From Tubiluchus corallicola (Eukaryota > Priapulida > Priapulimorpha > Priapulimorphida > Tubiluchidae), in the NCBI GenBank assembly GCA_030141605.1, contig JAQGDQ010000067.1, positions 372,001-436,000 of the forward strand: a DNA stretch of 64,000 nt, written 5' to 3'. Numbering within the stretch: the first letter of the stretch is position 1; every line of letters starts with the position of its first letter. A model generated the notes under the pieces. That model was not told the DNA's origin, did no database searches, and saw nothing but the letters and a program-made list of their open reading frames with translations. Positions 48,894-59,424 of the stretch are shown here, in pieces. The translations under genes were made by a program, and so were the position numbers.

Positions 48894-51557
48894 TTTCGCT
48901 ACCCAGTTAATCACTTATTAATATATTTTCTTCCTCTTATTTTCATGTAAATTTTATATGATGAATCAGCTGTATATTTTATGTAAATGTGCACTGTAAG
49001 AGATGAATAAACATGTCTATGTTTATGTTCATGTGCATGATGGTTACCCACTAGCGAAGGAGAAGATGACATCCTGAAGACCATTAACTTCAAGCCAATT
49101 ATAAAGTAATTCTCTCAAAGAAATTTAGCAAATGTTTGTGTTTAATAATAAATAATTCATAGTAATTACATGTTGTGCCATCACCGTCTGTATTGTTTAC
49201 CAGTTGAGTATCACTTATATGTTCAAATTTTGAGTTTTTCAATTTATTTTATGATTTTTTTCTTGTGTTACATTGTTCAAACTTTTGTGTTGATTAGCCT
49301 TTGCTGCACAGCATGTTTTTTAATGTTTAAACACTGGTTTTGTTGGAAGTACCTATACAGTAAATATACGTTTAATTTTATCGATCATTTTCGTTTTATT
49401 CCTGTGAGTTGTCATGTTTGTAGGGGCCCAGCGCTCTGCTTTGTACGGGCGCGTATTAAGCTGTTTTAAAAGACGACCCTGGCAGAAGCGACGCGATGAT
49501 TGCCTGTTAATCTGTTTAAATGTGTCAATTTTTATATCGAACAACACTAGCATTTATAAAATCTATCATAAAGTGGAGGGTTTTTATTCTCAGTCGTCCT
49601 TTACAAATTCCTTTCAAACGATGTCCCCCTTTCTTTGAGTTTCAATGTTTCTTTCTAATCAGATATGTTAGGACTTGCTTAGATTTACGAATGTGTCATA
49701 CAGAATACAACGTGTGTCATATCGTATCTTATTAAGACTAGTATGGCAAAACCGTTTCACAAGCCACAACCTCATGCAGTACAATTACTCATCATCATTT
49801 GGCCATCCGTCAGGTATACCTTTAATTCACTACAGTATATGCCTTTTTTGTTTAGTCTTTGATGGACACATGACATTAATCATATTTAATGAACTAATCT
49901 ATAAAAACTACAGATGCAAGACGGTTAATTCAAATTCTGCAGCAATTAGAAAGTGCGTGGTGTCATGTTCCTTACCCATGTTTCAACACAATCATGTTTG
50001 TATGTTGAAGACTTAATGCGAAAACTTTCGTTAAATTGCGGCCTCTTATAAATAATATAAATAGAGTTACTTCTGTGAATGAACTAGAGCTTCCACATTT
50101 ATTTAAGATCACTGTTAGTCTACTTACTTGCCAGTTTACTTTTGTTTGCTGCTTTGCAAACAGCCACCATCTAAGATGATGGATAATTGAATTATTTCAA
50201 TCATATAATTAGATTTAATGACTGAATTGAAAGTTTAGTGTGATGATGTAATATCACTGATGCTGACAATAATACAATTTTAAAAACAGCTATAAATCAT
50301 ACAGCAATATCTAAAATGTTTAAAGCATGAATAGATTTTTAAGATATAAAATGTGTTTAATTTCTGTTAATTAAAACTTTTTCCGGTTTGCTTGGTTACT
50401 TGTTTTTTGTTGATGTTTGTGTTTACTTCTTTGCTGATATTTGATGTGTCTAACTCGAGCTTGACAACTTTATTGTTTGTGAATCCAAATTATTCATAAT
50501 AATGACAAGATCTACCATTAATAAACAGAAAGCTCAAAAAATAGTTCTCATTAACTCATTAGGGGTTTTAGAAAACCTAGCTGTTGTGCAAGGGTAAGCT
50601 AGCTCTGTAGCTGCTAATTAGTTAATGCATTAATTCATAAAAATAGTCATTACTTATATAAAAATCTGTAGGTAAAATTGAGTTTTAATAGATGTGTACC
50701 AAAACAGCCATGTATCTGTGCACATCAATGCTGTCAGTGTGTAACAAACTAACATTGGTCATTATTCAATGCTGTAATTCTTATTATTCAATGCAGATAC
50801 AAGGGCAAGTATTGGGATAATAATTAGTAAAAATGCCACAACAAAGAAATTGGAAATCGCGAGGCAGTTTTGTAGTTCTAGTAAGTTTTGGGTGTCATTT
50901 CCTAGACGATAAGGCAAGCAAAGATTTACAAAAGAAGTGTGTTTGAAGTCAAACTGTTGGCAGTTACAGACGACTAGGACTGTAGAGGACTGTGGATCAA
51001 TAGTCAGAGCTGACTCATGAATGTGTCATTCTAGCATGGCTGCAGCCTCTACTGGGCTTCAGTCAACTGTACAACATTCATTTTACTAGTTGTAGTCAGC
51101 AAGCTGAAAGTGAAATTCTTAATGGCCCAACTTTGCTAGATTTGGTGCACATAAAGCTTGTTTATTCGTTTTGCCACAACACGTTTCTAAACAAATTTTT
51201 AATAACAAGCAGTGCCACTCTTAGATCTAACCAGTTAGCTGTAAAGAACATTTTTTCTTACAACTTGCTTTTTGTAGTTGTCTTGTGTATTTTTAGATTT
51301 TAGAGAAAAATGTTTAGCAAAAGTGAAAAAGTTGCACTTATATATATATATATAATAATCTTTATTTGCCATTAAAAACATTGATAATCACTGATAAAAA
51401 CTTTATAGAGATAATCAATCAGTGTTAGTTAATAAAAACTTACACTGCTGAAGGCAAATGCGTCAGTGCAATCTAAACTACTGTGCAGTAATGACGAATA
51501 AAATCAAACATATTTACAACTATACACAAAAAAATATAAAAAAAAACTATGATTTAA

Positions 51558-53204
51558 TTAATATGGCCGTGGGTATATGAATTCGGAATTAGTGTGTATG
51601 TTGTCGTACTGGTGTGATGGTATTTCATATCTGGTTAATATTAGTGATTTTAATTTTGTTTTAAATGCTGATAGGGACTTGATTTGTTTAACTTGTAATG
51701 GTAGAGAATTCCAAAGTAAAATTGCTTGTTTGATTACAGAGTTCGTTCCATAGTGGGTATTTGTCCTAATTTGTTTTAGATTGCTTGTTCTGGAATTAAC
51801 GATAGGATTTGGAAAAAAGGTAAATCTGTTATTCTGGAATGGTTTGCTGATGTTGTTAATGTATTTAAATATAAAAAGCAGAGTAAAATATTCTTTGTGT
51901 GCTTCAATGATTGGGAATTTTAAAGTTTTTCTCAGGTTAGTTGTTGAAGCTTTGAATTTTTGTCTACCTGCCTTGTGTTTGTATGAGTACCTAGCTATCA
52001 ATCTCAACGCATAGTTTTGAAGGAGATTTAATTTTAAGTAATTTTCTCTTTTGGTTTTTTGAAGTAGTGTACATCCATATAAGAAGTGTGGTAGAACTAA
52101 AGTTTTATATATTAGTGTTTTAGTTTCCTTTGTTAGTTGCCCTTTAACTTGTCGGAGATATGATGTGCTAGATGCCATTTTTGTGTATATGTTATTAAAG
52201 TGATCATCCCATGAAAGATTATTGTCTACTTGTATGCCCAGGAGTGTAACATTGTTAGTTTGTTTGATTACAGCATTATCTATTGTCAAAGTGGTTGATG
52301 ATGCATCATTAGTATTTAATGAGGGTGACAGTATCATGAATTCTGTTTTGTCATTATTCATTTTTAGCTTGTAATGACTAAATGCCATATTTATATTTCT
52401 TATATCTTCTTCTAAATAATTTTTTGCAGTTTGGACATTTTCATGGGCTATGTAGATTGTAGTGTCATCAGCGTATTGCGTTATTTGTGAGTGTTTTAAT
52501 ACACTGGATATGTTGTTTATATATAGGCAAAATAATAACGGACCTAGTAGTGTTCCTTGCGGTATACCTCTGTTTAACGTGGCCCAGTCAGAAAAGTTGG
52601 TTGTATCTAACTTTACTCGTTGTTGTCTATCTTTGAGATAATTGTGTATCAGTTTTAACGATATCGAATCTAATCCGATTTGTTTTAAATTATCGTAAAG
52701 TAGTTCGTGATTAATGCTATCGAAAGCTTTACTTAAATCCAAAAATGCTGCTAAAATGTATTGCTTGTTGTCTAAACTATGTCTCCAATTTTCTGTTGTG
52801 TGTATTAGGGCGTCAATGGTTGAAAGGTGTTTACGGAAGCCAAACTGATGTTTTGATAAAAGTTCATGTTTATTTACATATGAATTTATCTGATCATAAA
52901 TTACCCTTTCCCAAACTTTGCCGAAACAATGGATTACGGAAATTGGGCGATAATTCATGGGATCACATTTTGGATCTTTTTTATGGATTGGAGTCACGTT
53001 TGCCATTTTACATACCGTTGGAAATTCGCCTCTCATAATTATCTGATTAGCAATGTAAGTCATATGCGGGGCTATTACAGATGCGCTATCTTTTAGAATT
53101 TTGATAGGAATATCTGATGGTCCACTCCCTTTGTTGGAACTTAGGTTATTTAATATGTCGTTAATTTCTCCTACTGTGACGCTTTTGAATGAGAATACTG
53201 TGTT
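51558..53204 (-). CDS. LINE reverse transcriptase domain
   Basis: Open across the whole catalytic domain. Motifs in order: KGSGPSDIPIKIL, NYRPISVIHCFGKVWERVI, HQFGFRKHLSTIDAL, AFLDLSKAFDSINHE, RGIPQGTLLGPLLF and catalytic QYADDTTIYIA, then VTLLGIQVDNNLSW in the thumb. It ends at TAA near 51558 after NSEFIYPRPY. All catalytic Asp residues are present, but the upstream frameshift near 53205-53230 separates it from the endonuclease. Confidence 0.9.
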   Translation of the reverse strand, partial: NTVFSFKSVTVGEINDILNNLSSNKGSGPSDIPIKILKDSASVIAPHMTYIANQIIMRGEFPTVCKMANVTPIHKKDPKCDPMNYRPISVIHCFGKVWERVIYDQINSYVNKHELLSKHQFGFRKHLSTIDALIHTTENWRHSLDNKQYILAAFLDLSKAFDSINHELLYDNLKQIGLDSISLKLIHNYLKDRQQRVKLDTTNFSDWATLNRGIPQGTLLGPLLFCLYINNISSVLKHSQITQYADDTTIYIAHENVQTAKNYLEEDIRNINMAFSHYKLKMNNDKTEFMILSPSLNTNDASSTTLTIDNAVIKQTNNVTLLGIQVDNNLSWDDHFNNIYTKMASSTSYLRQVKGQLTKETKTLIYKTLVLPHFLYGCTLLQKTKRENYLKLNLLQNYALRLIARYSYKHKAGRQKFKASTTNLRKTLKFPIIEAHKEYFTLLFIFKYINNISKPFQNNRFTFFPNPIVNSRTSNLKQIRTNTHYGTNSVIKQAILLWNSLPLQVKQIKSLSAFKTKLKSLILTRYEIPSHQYDNIHTNSEFIYPRPY

Positions 53205-55353
53205 AGACGATTTGTTTTTAATTTATTAATTATATTATTGCTAATATGAGAAGCCACTCCCTTAAAATTTCCAAGATTCAGGAATATTGCATTTAGCGCG
53301 TTGGCAATATCTTTGGGTTTTGTAATAACAGTGTTGTTGATCTTAATTTCGTCAACACGCGTTAGTTTGTTACGGCATTTATTTATTACATTGTTAATAA
53401 TTTTCCATTTTTCTTTGGTATTTGTTGCGTTTTTACATTGTTGTTGTATATGTTTATTTTTCAAGCATTTATTAAGATTATTAAATTGATTTCTCTTTTT
53501 TTATAATTGTTATGATTGTTTTTAGTTTTGTTCTTTTCGCATATATTATACATTCTGTTTTTCGCTATTCTTAGTTTGTCAAGTTCAGGTGTTGTCCAGG
53601 TACTTTCGTTATTGAGTTTGCTTTGTTGTGGGATTTGCTTTACGTTTTTATATGGTGCATGTACATTAAGGCAATATTCGACATTATATGTCAGAATATT
53701 AACTTGTGTATCTATTTTATCAGTCATATATATGGAGGTCCAGTTCATTTTTGCTAAGTCGATTAAGTCTGAATGTTTGTTGTATTGGGCGTAGTCTCTC
53801 ATTAAATGCCAGACTGAATTTTGGTTATTATTATGCTGTGGGGTCATTTTATCTACTAATATTGTGAAATGATGATCTGAATAATCACACGGGAAAGTAT
53901 CATATGCTACGAAATTATTGTTACTATTCGAAATGAAATGGTCGATTACTGTGGCTGATGTTTTAGAAATTCGAGTAGGTTTATTGTTGTTAAGTATGTG
54001 GACATTATATTGTTTTAAAAGCTCTGTGTATGTTTTGTATGCCAGTGTGTTTGTAGCTAAAATATCAAGGTTGAAATCGCCCATTATAAGAACTTTTTTA
54101 TTTTCGAAAACACTGCGTTCTAGTTCTTCACTAAAATATTTGAAAAATGTTTTGTGTTTGAGATTGGGTGGTCTATATATGGTTCCTATTACATAGTTCT
54201 CAATGCTGCACCAAACAGATTCAATCTTGCCGGTTCTGATGCCTTTCATTTCTTGTGGTCTCAGGTGTGAAGGTATATACATCGCAACCCCTCCACCTTT
54301 CTTATTTTTACATCTATCTGTTCTTATTAATGTGTGATTAGGTAATTCTATAGTGTTGCTAAGTATTTGTTTATGTAGCCAAGTTTCTGTTATGCCTACA
54401 ATCAGATTTTCGGTGGCGTGAATTGTATCTTTCAGCAGCCAGTGTTTTTTGACGAGACTTTGAATATTTATATTTAGAAATTTGATGTTCTTTTTATAAG
54501 TAATCATGAATTTTTTTAGCTCATCACTGGTATTATTATTGTTGGTGTTATTATTATTATTATTTGGCAAAATGGGTCCAGGGTTAGTTTCGATACCACC
54601 AAGTATAAGTAGTAAACGAATTATGGTTAAAATGTAAGCCAGTTCAGAACATGGGTATAGAGTGCTTTCAAATTTAGATGAAATCTGTAATTTTTCCAAT
54701 TTTTTTAGAGCTACGTATTTTAGATTGACATGACGCATTTGTCTTATAGCACTGAGGTACACAACTTTTAAGATGGATACAAATCTTTTTAAAATAAATT
54801 GCATAGAGTGTCTTATTCTATCGCTATTTACAGGAAAAGCAATGAAAAAGTTGTTTAAATTACCTTTAGTCATTACATTACAAATTACTGTTACGTAGAT
54901 CATTTTCAGTTTTAGTATGTATAGTAATGTACGTAGTATAACTAAGACGTAAGCATAGTTACAATAAAAGAACTTAACTGTTTGATATTTGGCGTTAAAT
55001 ATACAAAGGCTCCCATAATCACAAATAAATTTGGTAATTTTATGATAAGATACGTTAGAAATATCAACTATGATACAAGAAGTAAATTCGTATGGTTTCC
55101 AAAATGTACCTATTAACACAAATAAAATAACTTTAACTTGCAGTTTTTTTGCAGTAATACGGCAGCATAGTATCAAGCTTACACAGTAGAATGTTACACA
55201 TGCGTGGTAAATTAATTTTAGAACGATCATAAGGATACTAATATCGGTTGCGAGTAAAAGGGCTTGTATAGAATACAGTACTATAAGAAGTAAATATTTC
55301 CTATTATGTAATAACGTGGGTGAGATAATTGTTATTATAATACTAGTATACAC
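53172..55353 (-). pseudogene. LINE hydrophobic leader, 2A-like motif, endonuclease and linker
   Basis: About 620 codons are open from the first sense codon after a TAA near 55370. The first 250 residues hold several membrane-like stretches (for example YLLLIVLYSIQALLLA and LVILRTLLYILKLKMIYVTV). Then IRLLLILGGIETNPGP, an Asn-rich spacer, and the endonuclease: IKFLNINIQSL, VGITETWLHKQIL, KGGGVAMYIPSHL, VIGTIYRPPN, VLIMGDFNLDIL and SDHHFTILVD. Near 53495 a run of A shifts the frame; the linker continues to about 53172. The true start codon is unclear because the first in-frame ATG lies about 40 codons in. Confidence 0.85.
54574..54600 (-). other. 2A-like ribosome-skipping motif
   Basis: GGIETNPGP, following a leucine-rich LLLIL. 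The core consensus of 2A peptides is D-V/I-E-x-N-P-G-P; here the Asp is Gly, the rest fits. Such motifs in LINEs separate an N-terminal product from the rest during translation. Confidence 0.7.
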
Positions 55354-55418
55354 AAATGTTTACTTTATAATCTTTACACGAGTTAGGATGGATTGGCCTA
55401 TTTTGCCATATTAAGTGA

Positions 55419-56538
55419 GTGGGGTTTGCGGTTAAGACATCACTCATACCAATGGTTCAACCACCTTCTGGTGGCACAGAACGTTTACTATGCATCAAAG
55501 TAAACTCTGGTACAGGCCCGGTAAATCTCATAGCATGCTATGCCCCTACCCTCACCTCAAGCCCTGATGAGAAGGATGCATTCTACGAAGCACTCGATGC
55601 TCTGATCGGGAGGCTACCTAAAACAGAAGACCTGTACCTACTCAGGGATTTCAATGCCAGAGTGGGTGCCTTGCACGATGGCAAACTATGGAGTAGGCAA
55701 ACTAAATGAAAATTTACAAAGGCTGCTTGAACTCTGCTGCAACCGACAGCTCTGCATCACAAACACCTACTTTCCAAACAAGGACAGGCATAAAGTTTCA
55801 TGGATGCATCCACGCTCCCAACATTGGCACCAACTTGATCTCATCATCACAAAAAGAGCTAACCTACAGAATGTACACAACACAAGAAGTTATCATAGTG
55901 CAGACTGTGACACCGATCACTCCATTGTCATCAGCAGAATTGTGTTGAATCCTCGGACAGCTCATTATGCCAAGCCAAAAGGTTTGCCCAAGATAAACAC
56001 TGCTCGTACAAAGGATGCACAGAGGACAAGCCACTTTGTCGCATCTGTAAGCACTATCCCTGGCACTGATGAAGACATGTCAGCAGAAGCCAGATGGTCG
56101 TTTCCTAGTAAAAAGATCCATGCATACGCCATTGATTCATATGGCAAAAGAACAAAACCGAACAAAGACTGGTTCGAAACAAATCTACAAACACTGGAGC
56201 CGCTTATCGAAGCCAAAAGACAAGCTCTGATCAAGTGGAAACAGCATCCTACACACGAAAATCTCAGACTTCTACGCAAAGCCAGAGCTGAAAGCCAGGA
56301 AATGGCAAGGGTATGTGCAAACAACTACTGGCTGGACTTGTGCGACAAGATTGAACAGGTATCCTCAACTGGCAACATAATAGCCTTGTATGAAGGTATC
56401 AAGCAAGCCACTGGTCCGACCACAAAGAAAACAGCCCCCCTTAAGTCCAAAGAAGGAAACATAATCACTGATCGCAGCAAGCAGGTGGAAAGATGGGTTG
56501 AGCACTACCTAGAGCTCTACTCAACTGAAAACATCTGA
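55419..56538 (+). pseudogene. LINE endonuclease C-terminal half and linker
   Basis: NLIACYAPTLTSSPDEKDAF and LRDFNARVGALHDGK in one frame, then after a shift near 55690 GVGKLNENLQRLLELCCNRQ, QLDLIITKRANLQ and DCDTDHSIVISRI, the terminal catalytic block of LINE endonucleases. A basic linker follows to 56538. Confidence 0.85.
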
Positions 56539-56539
56539 A

Positions 56540-58397
56540 GATGCTGTCAACAGTATTCCCGAGCTCCCAACTATGACTCACCTTGATGCTGAGCCCACCC
56601 TCGAAGACCTCGAAAAGGCTATAAATGCACTATCAAGCAGTAAGGCACCTGGAAATGACGCAATACCCCCAGAGGTGATAAAAGAAGGGAAATCGGGCAT
56701 GCTGCCGCATCTTCATGAGCTACTCTGCCTATGCTGGAAAGAAGGGGAAGTACCACAGGACATGAGGGACTCCAAGATAGTAACCCTCTACAAAAACAAA
56801 GGTGACCGCTCGGACTGCAACAACTACCACGGAATATCTCTACTAAGCATTGTAGGCAAGGTGTTCGCGCGTGTTATGCTGATGAGACTGCAGGCCCTTG
56901 CTGAACGAGTTTATCCAGAGTCTCAGTGTGGCTTTAGATCAGGCCGCTCAACAATCGACATAATATTCTCTGTGAGACAACTTCAAGAAAAATGCAGGGA
57001 ACAGCTCTGTACTTAGCTTTTGTTGACCTCACCAAGGTGTTCGATCTGGTCAGCCGCAGCGGATTATTCAGTCTTCTCCAGCATATAGGCTGCCCACCAA
57101 AGCTTCTAAGTTTAATCAAATCCTTCCACACAGATATGAAAGGAACCGTCAGCTTTGATGGAGATACATCAGAACCTTTTAACATTCACAGCGGTGTAAA
57201 GCAAGGATGCGTGCTCGCCCCCACACTCTTCGCATCTTCTTCTCTCTCCTCCTGTACCATGCCTTCGACTCTTCATCTGATGGAGTCTACATTCACACCA
57301 GACATGATGGCAAGCTCTTTAACCTAGCCAGACTGCGGGCTAAGTCTAAGATCACACGTGTGCTCCTCAGAGAAATGCTGTTTGCTGATGATGCAGCTCT
57401 AGCAAGCCATACCCACGACGGTCTACAACGCCTTATGGACCGCTTCTCTAATGCTTGCAGAGAGTTTGCCCTCACAATCAGTATCAAGAAGACGGAGATA
57501 ATGGCTCAGGATCCTCCAATACCCCCCTCCATCTCAATCAACAACTCGCAGCTGGCCACCGTAGACAACTTCAAATACTTGGGCTCGACCATCTCACAGA
57601 ACCTGTCTCTTGATGCTGAGATAAACGCTAGCATTGGAAAAGCAACGGGAGTCATGTCCAAGCTGACAAAGAGAGTTTGGGAAAACAAAAACCTTACTCT
57701 CAGCACAAAGCTGAAAGTCTACAATGCTTGTGTCATCAGCACCCTCCTATATGGCAGTGAGACATGGGCTACCTACACAAGACAGGAGACCAGACTCAAC
57801 TCCTACCACATGAGGTGCCTGCGTCGGCTTCTTGATATTAGGTGGGAAGACAGAATTACCAACCGCGAGGTCCTCAGCAAGGCTAAGATAACATCAATCT
57901 TTGCTATGCTGAGTCAGAGGCGTCTACGCTGGCTAGGTCATGTCTGACGCATGGACAAGGGTCGTCTTCCAAAGGATATGCTGTACGGCCAACTCGAGGA
58001 AGGCACACGTACGACTGGTCGGCCTCGCCTGAGGTTCTCTGATGTCTGCAAAAGAGACCTCAAAGGCACTCACATAGATGTCAGTTCATGGGAAACCAAG
58101 GCAGATGACCGTCCAGCTTGGAGACAAGCAGTCAGCGAGGGCATTAAGAAGGCTGAGGAGGACAGGCATGAAAGACAACATAAAAAGAGACTGGGGAGTA
58201 AAGCATCAACTAGTTTTCTCACTGACCCCGTTTTCACCTGTGGGGCTGCGGCAGAGACTGCCATTCCAGGATCGGGCTCTACAGCCACAGCAGACGCTGC
58301 TCCAGCTCCACTTTATGGCGCATCCCATCGTCTTCATAGATGGACGGAGGCCGACGATGACGAATCCAGCCATGTACAAAAGATATTAAATCTGTAA
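56540..58397 (+). pseudogene. LINE reverse transcriptase and C-terminal region
   Basis: Frames in order: LEDLEKAINALSSSKAPGND and RSDCNNYHGISLLSIVGKVF (56573-57016); LYLAFVDLTKVFDLVSRSGL and GVKQGCVLAPTLF (to 57230); then MLFADDAALASHTHDGLQRL and FKYLGSTISQNLSLDAEINA (57207-57947). After one TGA comes RMDKGRLPKDMLYGQLEEGT and RPRLRFSDVCKRDLK, ending at 58397. The catalytic ADD is intact. Confidence 0.9.
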
Positions 58398-58402
58398 ATA
58401 GC

Positions 58403-58440
58403 GGTGGCTGATTTAGCAGACCGTATGCTCTTTCGCCACC
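58403..58440 (+). other. 3' stem-loop of LINE with compensatory changes
   Basis: GGTGGC pairs with GCCACC. It corresponds to the GGGCAGC/GCTGCCC stem of the LINE at 32731, with both arms changed together, and shares the CTTTCGC loop-side block. Confidence 0.65.
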
Positions 58441-59034
58441 CTTTCTCCATACACTTAACCTTTTTTTAACACCAAATAGGCACTAACAATTACATATTAA
58501 TTTGTAAATTGTCAAAATTATTTATTATTATGTCTATTACGTACTGTCAAACTTAAAGGAGATAAATAAACATTCTTAATCTTAACGTCATCTGCTTGTG
58601 AATTTAAAGTAAATAGACTAGTTTCTGGACCTGTTACCTGTCATCTCCATATTATTCTTGTCAGCCTGATGGTAAATAACTGAACCAAGTTTGGCAACTC
58701 ATTACAAAAAACTTCTTGAGTGTTGATGTGGATTTTGAGCATTACTAAACCCTGCTGCACTGTGGCTTTAAATGATATTCTCTCATCTTTTTCAACCGAA
58801 GAAAATGTGTTAATTACCAACCTGAGAAAGTCAGGCGACATTGGCTTAAATTACTACTATTAATTTAGAATTGATATAACTTTGCAATTACCAGCCACAG
58901 GTCTCCTAATGTGTAGTGCATAAGCTGCATACAGACATTGTCAACTTACAAACTTTAACTAAATTTTATTATTTTAAAAAGCTGCACCATGTCATATGTC
59001 ATACTTAGTTAACTCATTTTATATCATGTTTCAG

Positions 59035-59093
59035 TTGGAAAAACTTCACTTATCACAAGGTTCATGTATGACAGCTTTGACAATACATACCAG
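59035..59093 (+). CDS. RAB6: RAB6 exon 2: P-loop and switch I start
   Basis: Two bases complete Val, then [19 protein letters not shown]. The acceptor is GTTTCAG and the donor GTAAAA. The sequence is practically invariant among animal RAB6 proteins. Confidence 0.97.
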
Positions 59094-59370
59094 GTAAAAA
59101 TTTAAAAAAGTATCTTATCTTTGTGCTCTGCTTCAGTGCCTGTGTTTTTGAGTATTTCTTACAGATTCTGTGTAAACAAGTGGCACAACAAATGCATATA
59201 CTTCAGCCCATTTGCTCTCAGCTCTGCTAAGGCAGTTCTAATTTGAAATGGACACTGATGTATAGGCAGTTTTAAATTCATTATCTATGTCCGTACATTT
59301 TACACCCTGTACTTACTTTTTTGGAAATTCACCTACACTGTTTAAATAAGTATGTTCTTTCTTGTTTCAG

Positions 59371-59424
59371 GCAACCATAGGAATAGATTTTCTCTCCAAA
59401 ACAATGTATTTAGAAGACAGAACG
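59371..59424 (+). CDS. RAB6: RAB6 exon 3: switch I effector region
   Basis: [18 protein letters not shown], 18 codons with phase 0 at both ends. It contains the Thr of switch I (TIG) that binds magnesium and the effector-facing strand. Confidence 0.97.

Larger units (their letters stand above)
47560..49010 (+). mobile_element. 5'-truncated LINE
   Basis: It starts in the reverse transcriptase thumb (MKYVGVLIDYNLSW, NKTSKIIGIFAKATT), then decayed C-terminal sequence. A long 3' UTR follows with a GT microsatellite, a stem-loop at 48855-48893, and a tail near ATGAATAAACATG. The stem-loop and thumb place it in the same family as the LINE at 28080-32850. Confidence 0.75.
51341..55360 (-). mobile_element. 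Nearly complete LINE with 2A-like motif, in RAB6 intron 1
   Basis: A minus-strand non-LTR element of about 4 kb. It has a hydrophobic N-terminal region, a 2A-like motif at 54600-54574, APE endonuclease, linker, reverse transcriptase (501 open codons) and a short 3' UTR ending AATAAAGATTATTA plus a TA run. Only two frameshifts separate three long frames, so it is the best preserved element here. It is antisense to RAB6. Confidence 0.92.
55385..58580 (+). mobile_element. LINE of another family, 5'-truncated, sense to RAB6
   Basis: It starts inside the endonuclease and runs to a 3' end near GATAAATAAACATTC. Its base composition is clearly more GC-rich than the neighbouring LINE. The endonuclease part has NLIACYAPTL and DFNARVG. 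The reverse transcriptase carries GVKQGCVLAPTLF and MLFADDAALAS, and the C-terminus has RRLRWLGHV and GRPRLRFSDVCKRDLK. Four frameshifts and one TGA (57946-57948, a probable CGA to TGA change) inactivate it. Confidence 0.9.
45836..59034 (+). other. RAB6 intron 1 (13.2 kb)
   Basis: It is long because of three LINEs at 47560-49010, 51341-55360 and 55385-58580. The parts 45836-47550, 49020-51340 and 58590-59034 hold no gene that I can support. Confidence 0.85.
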
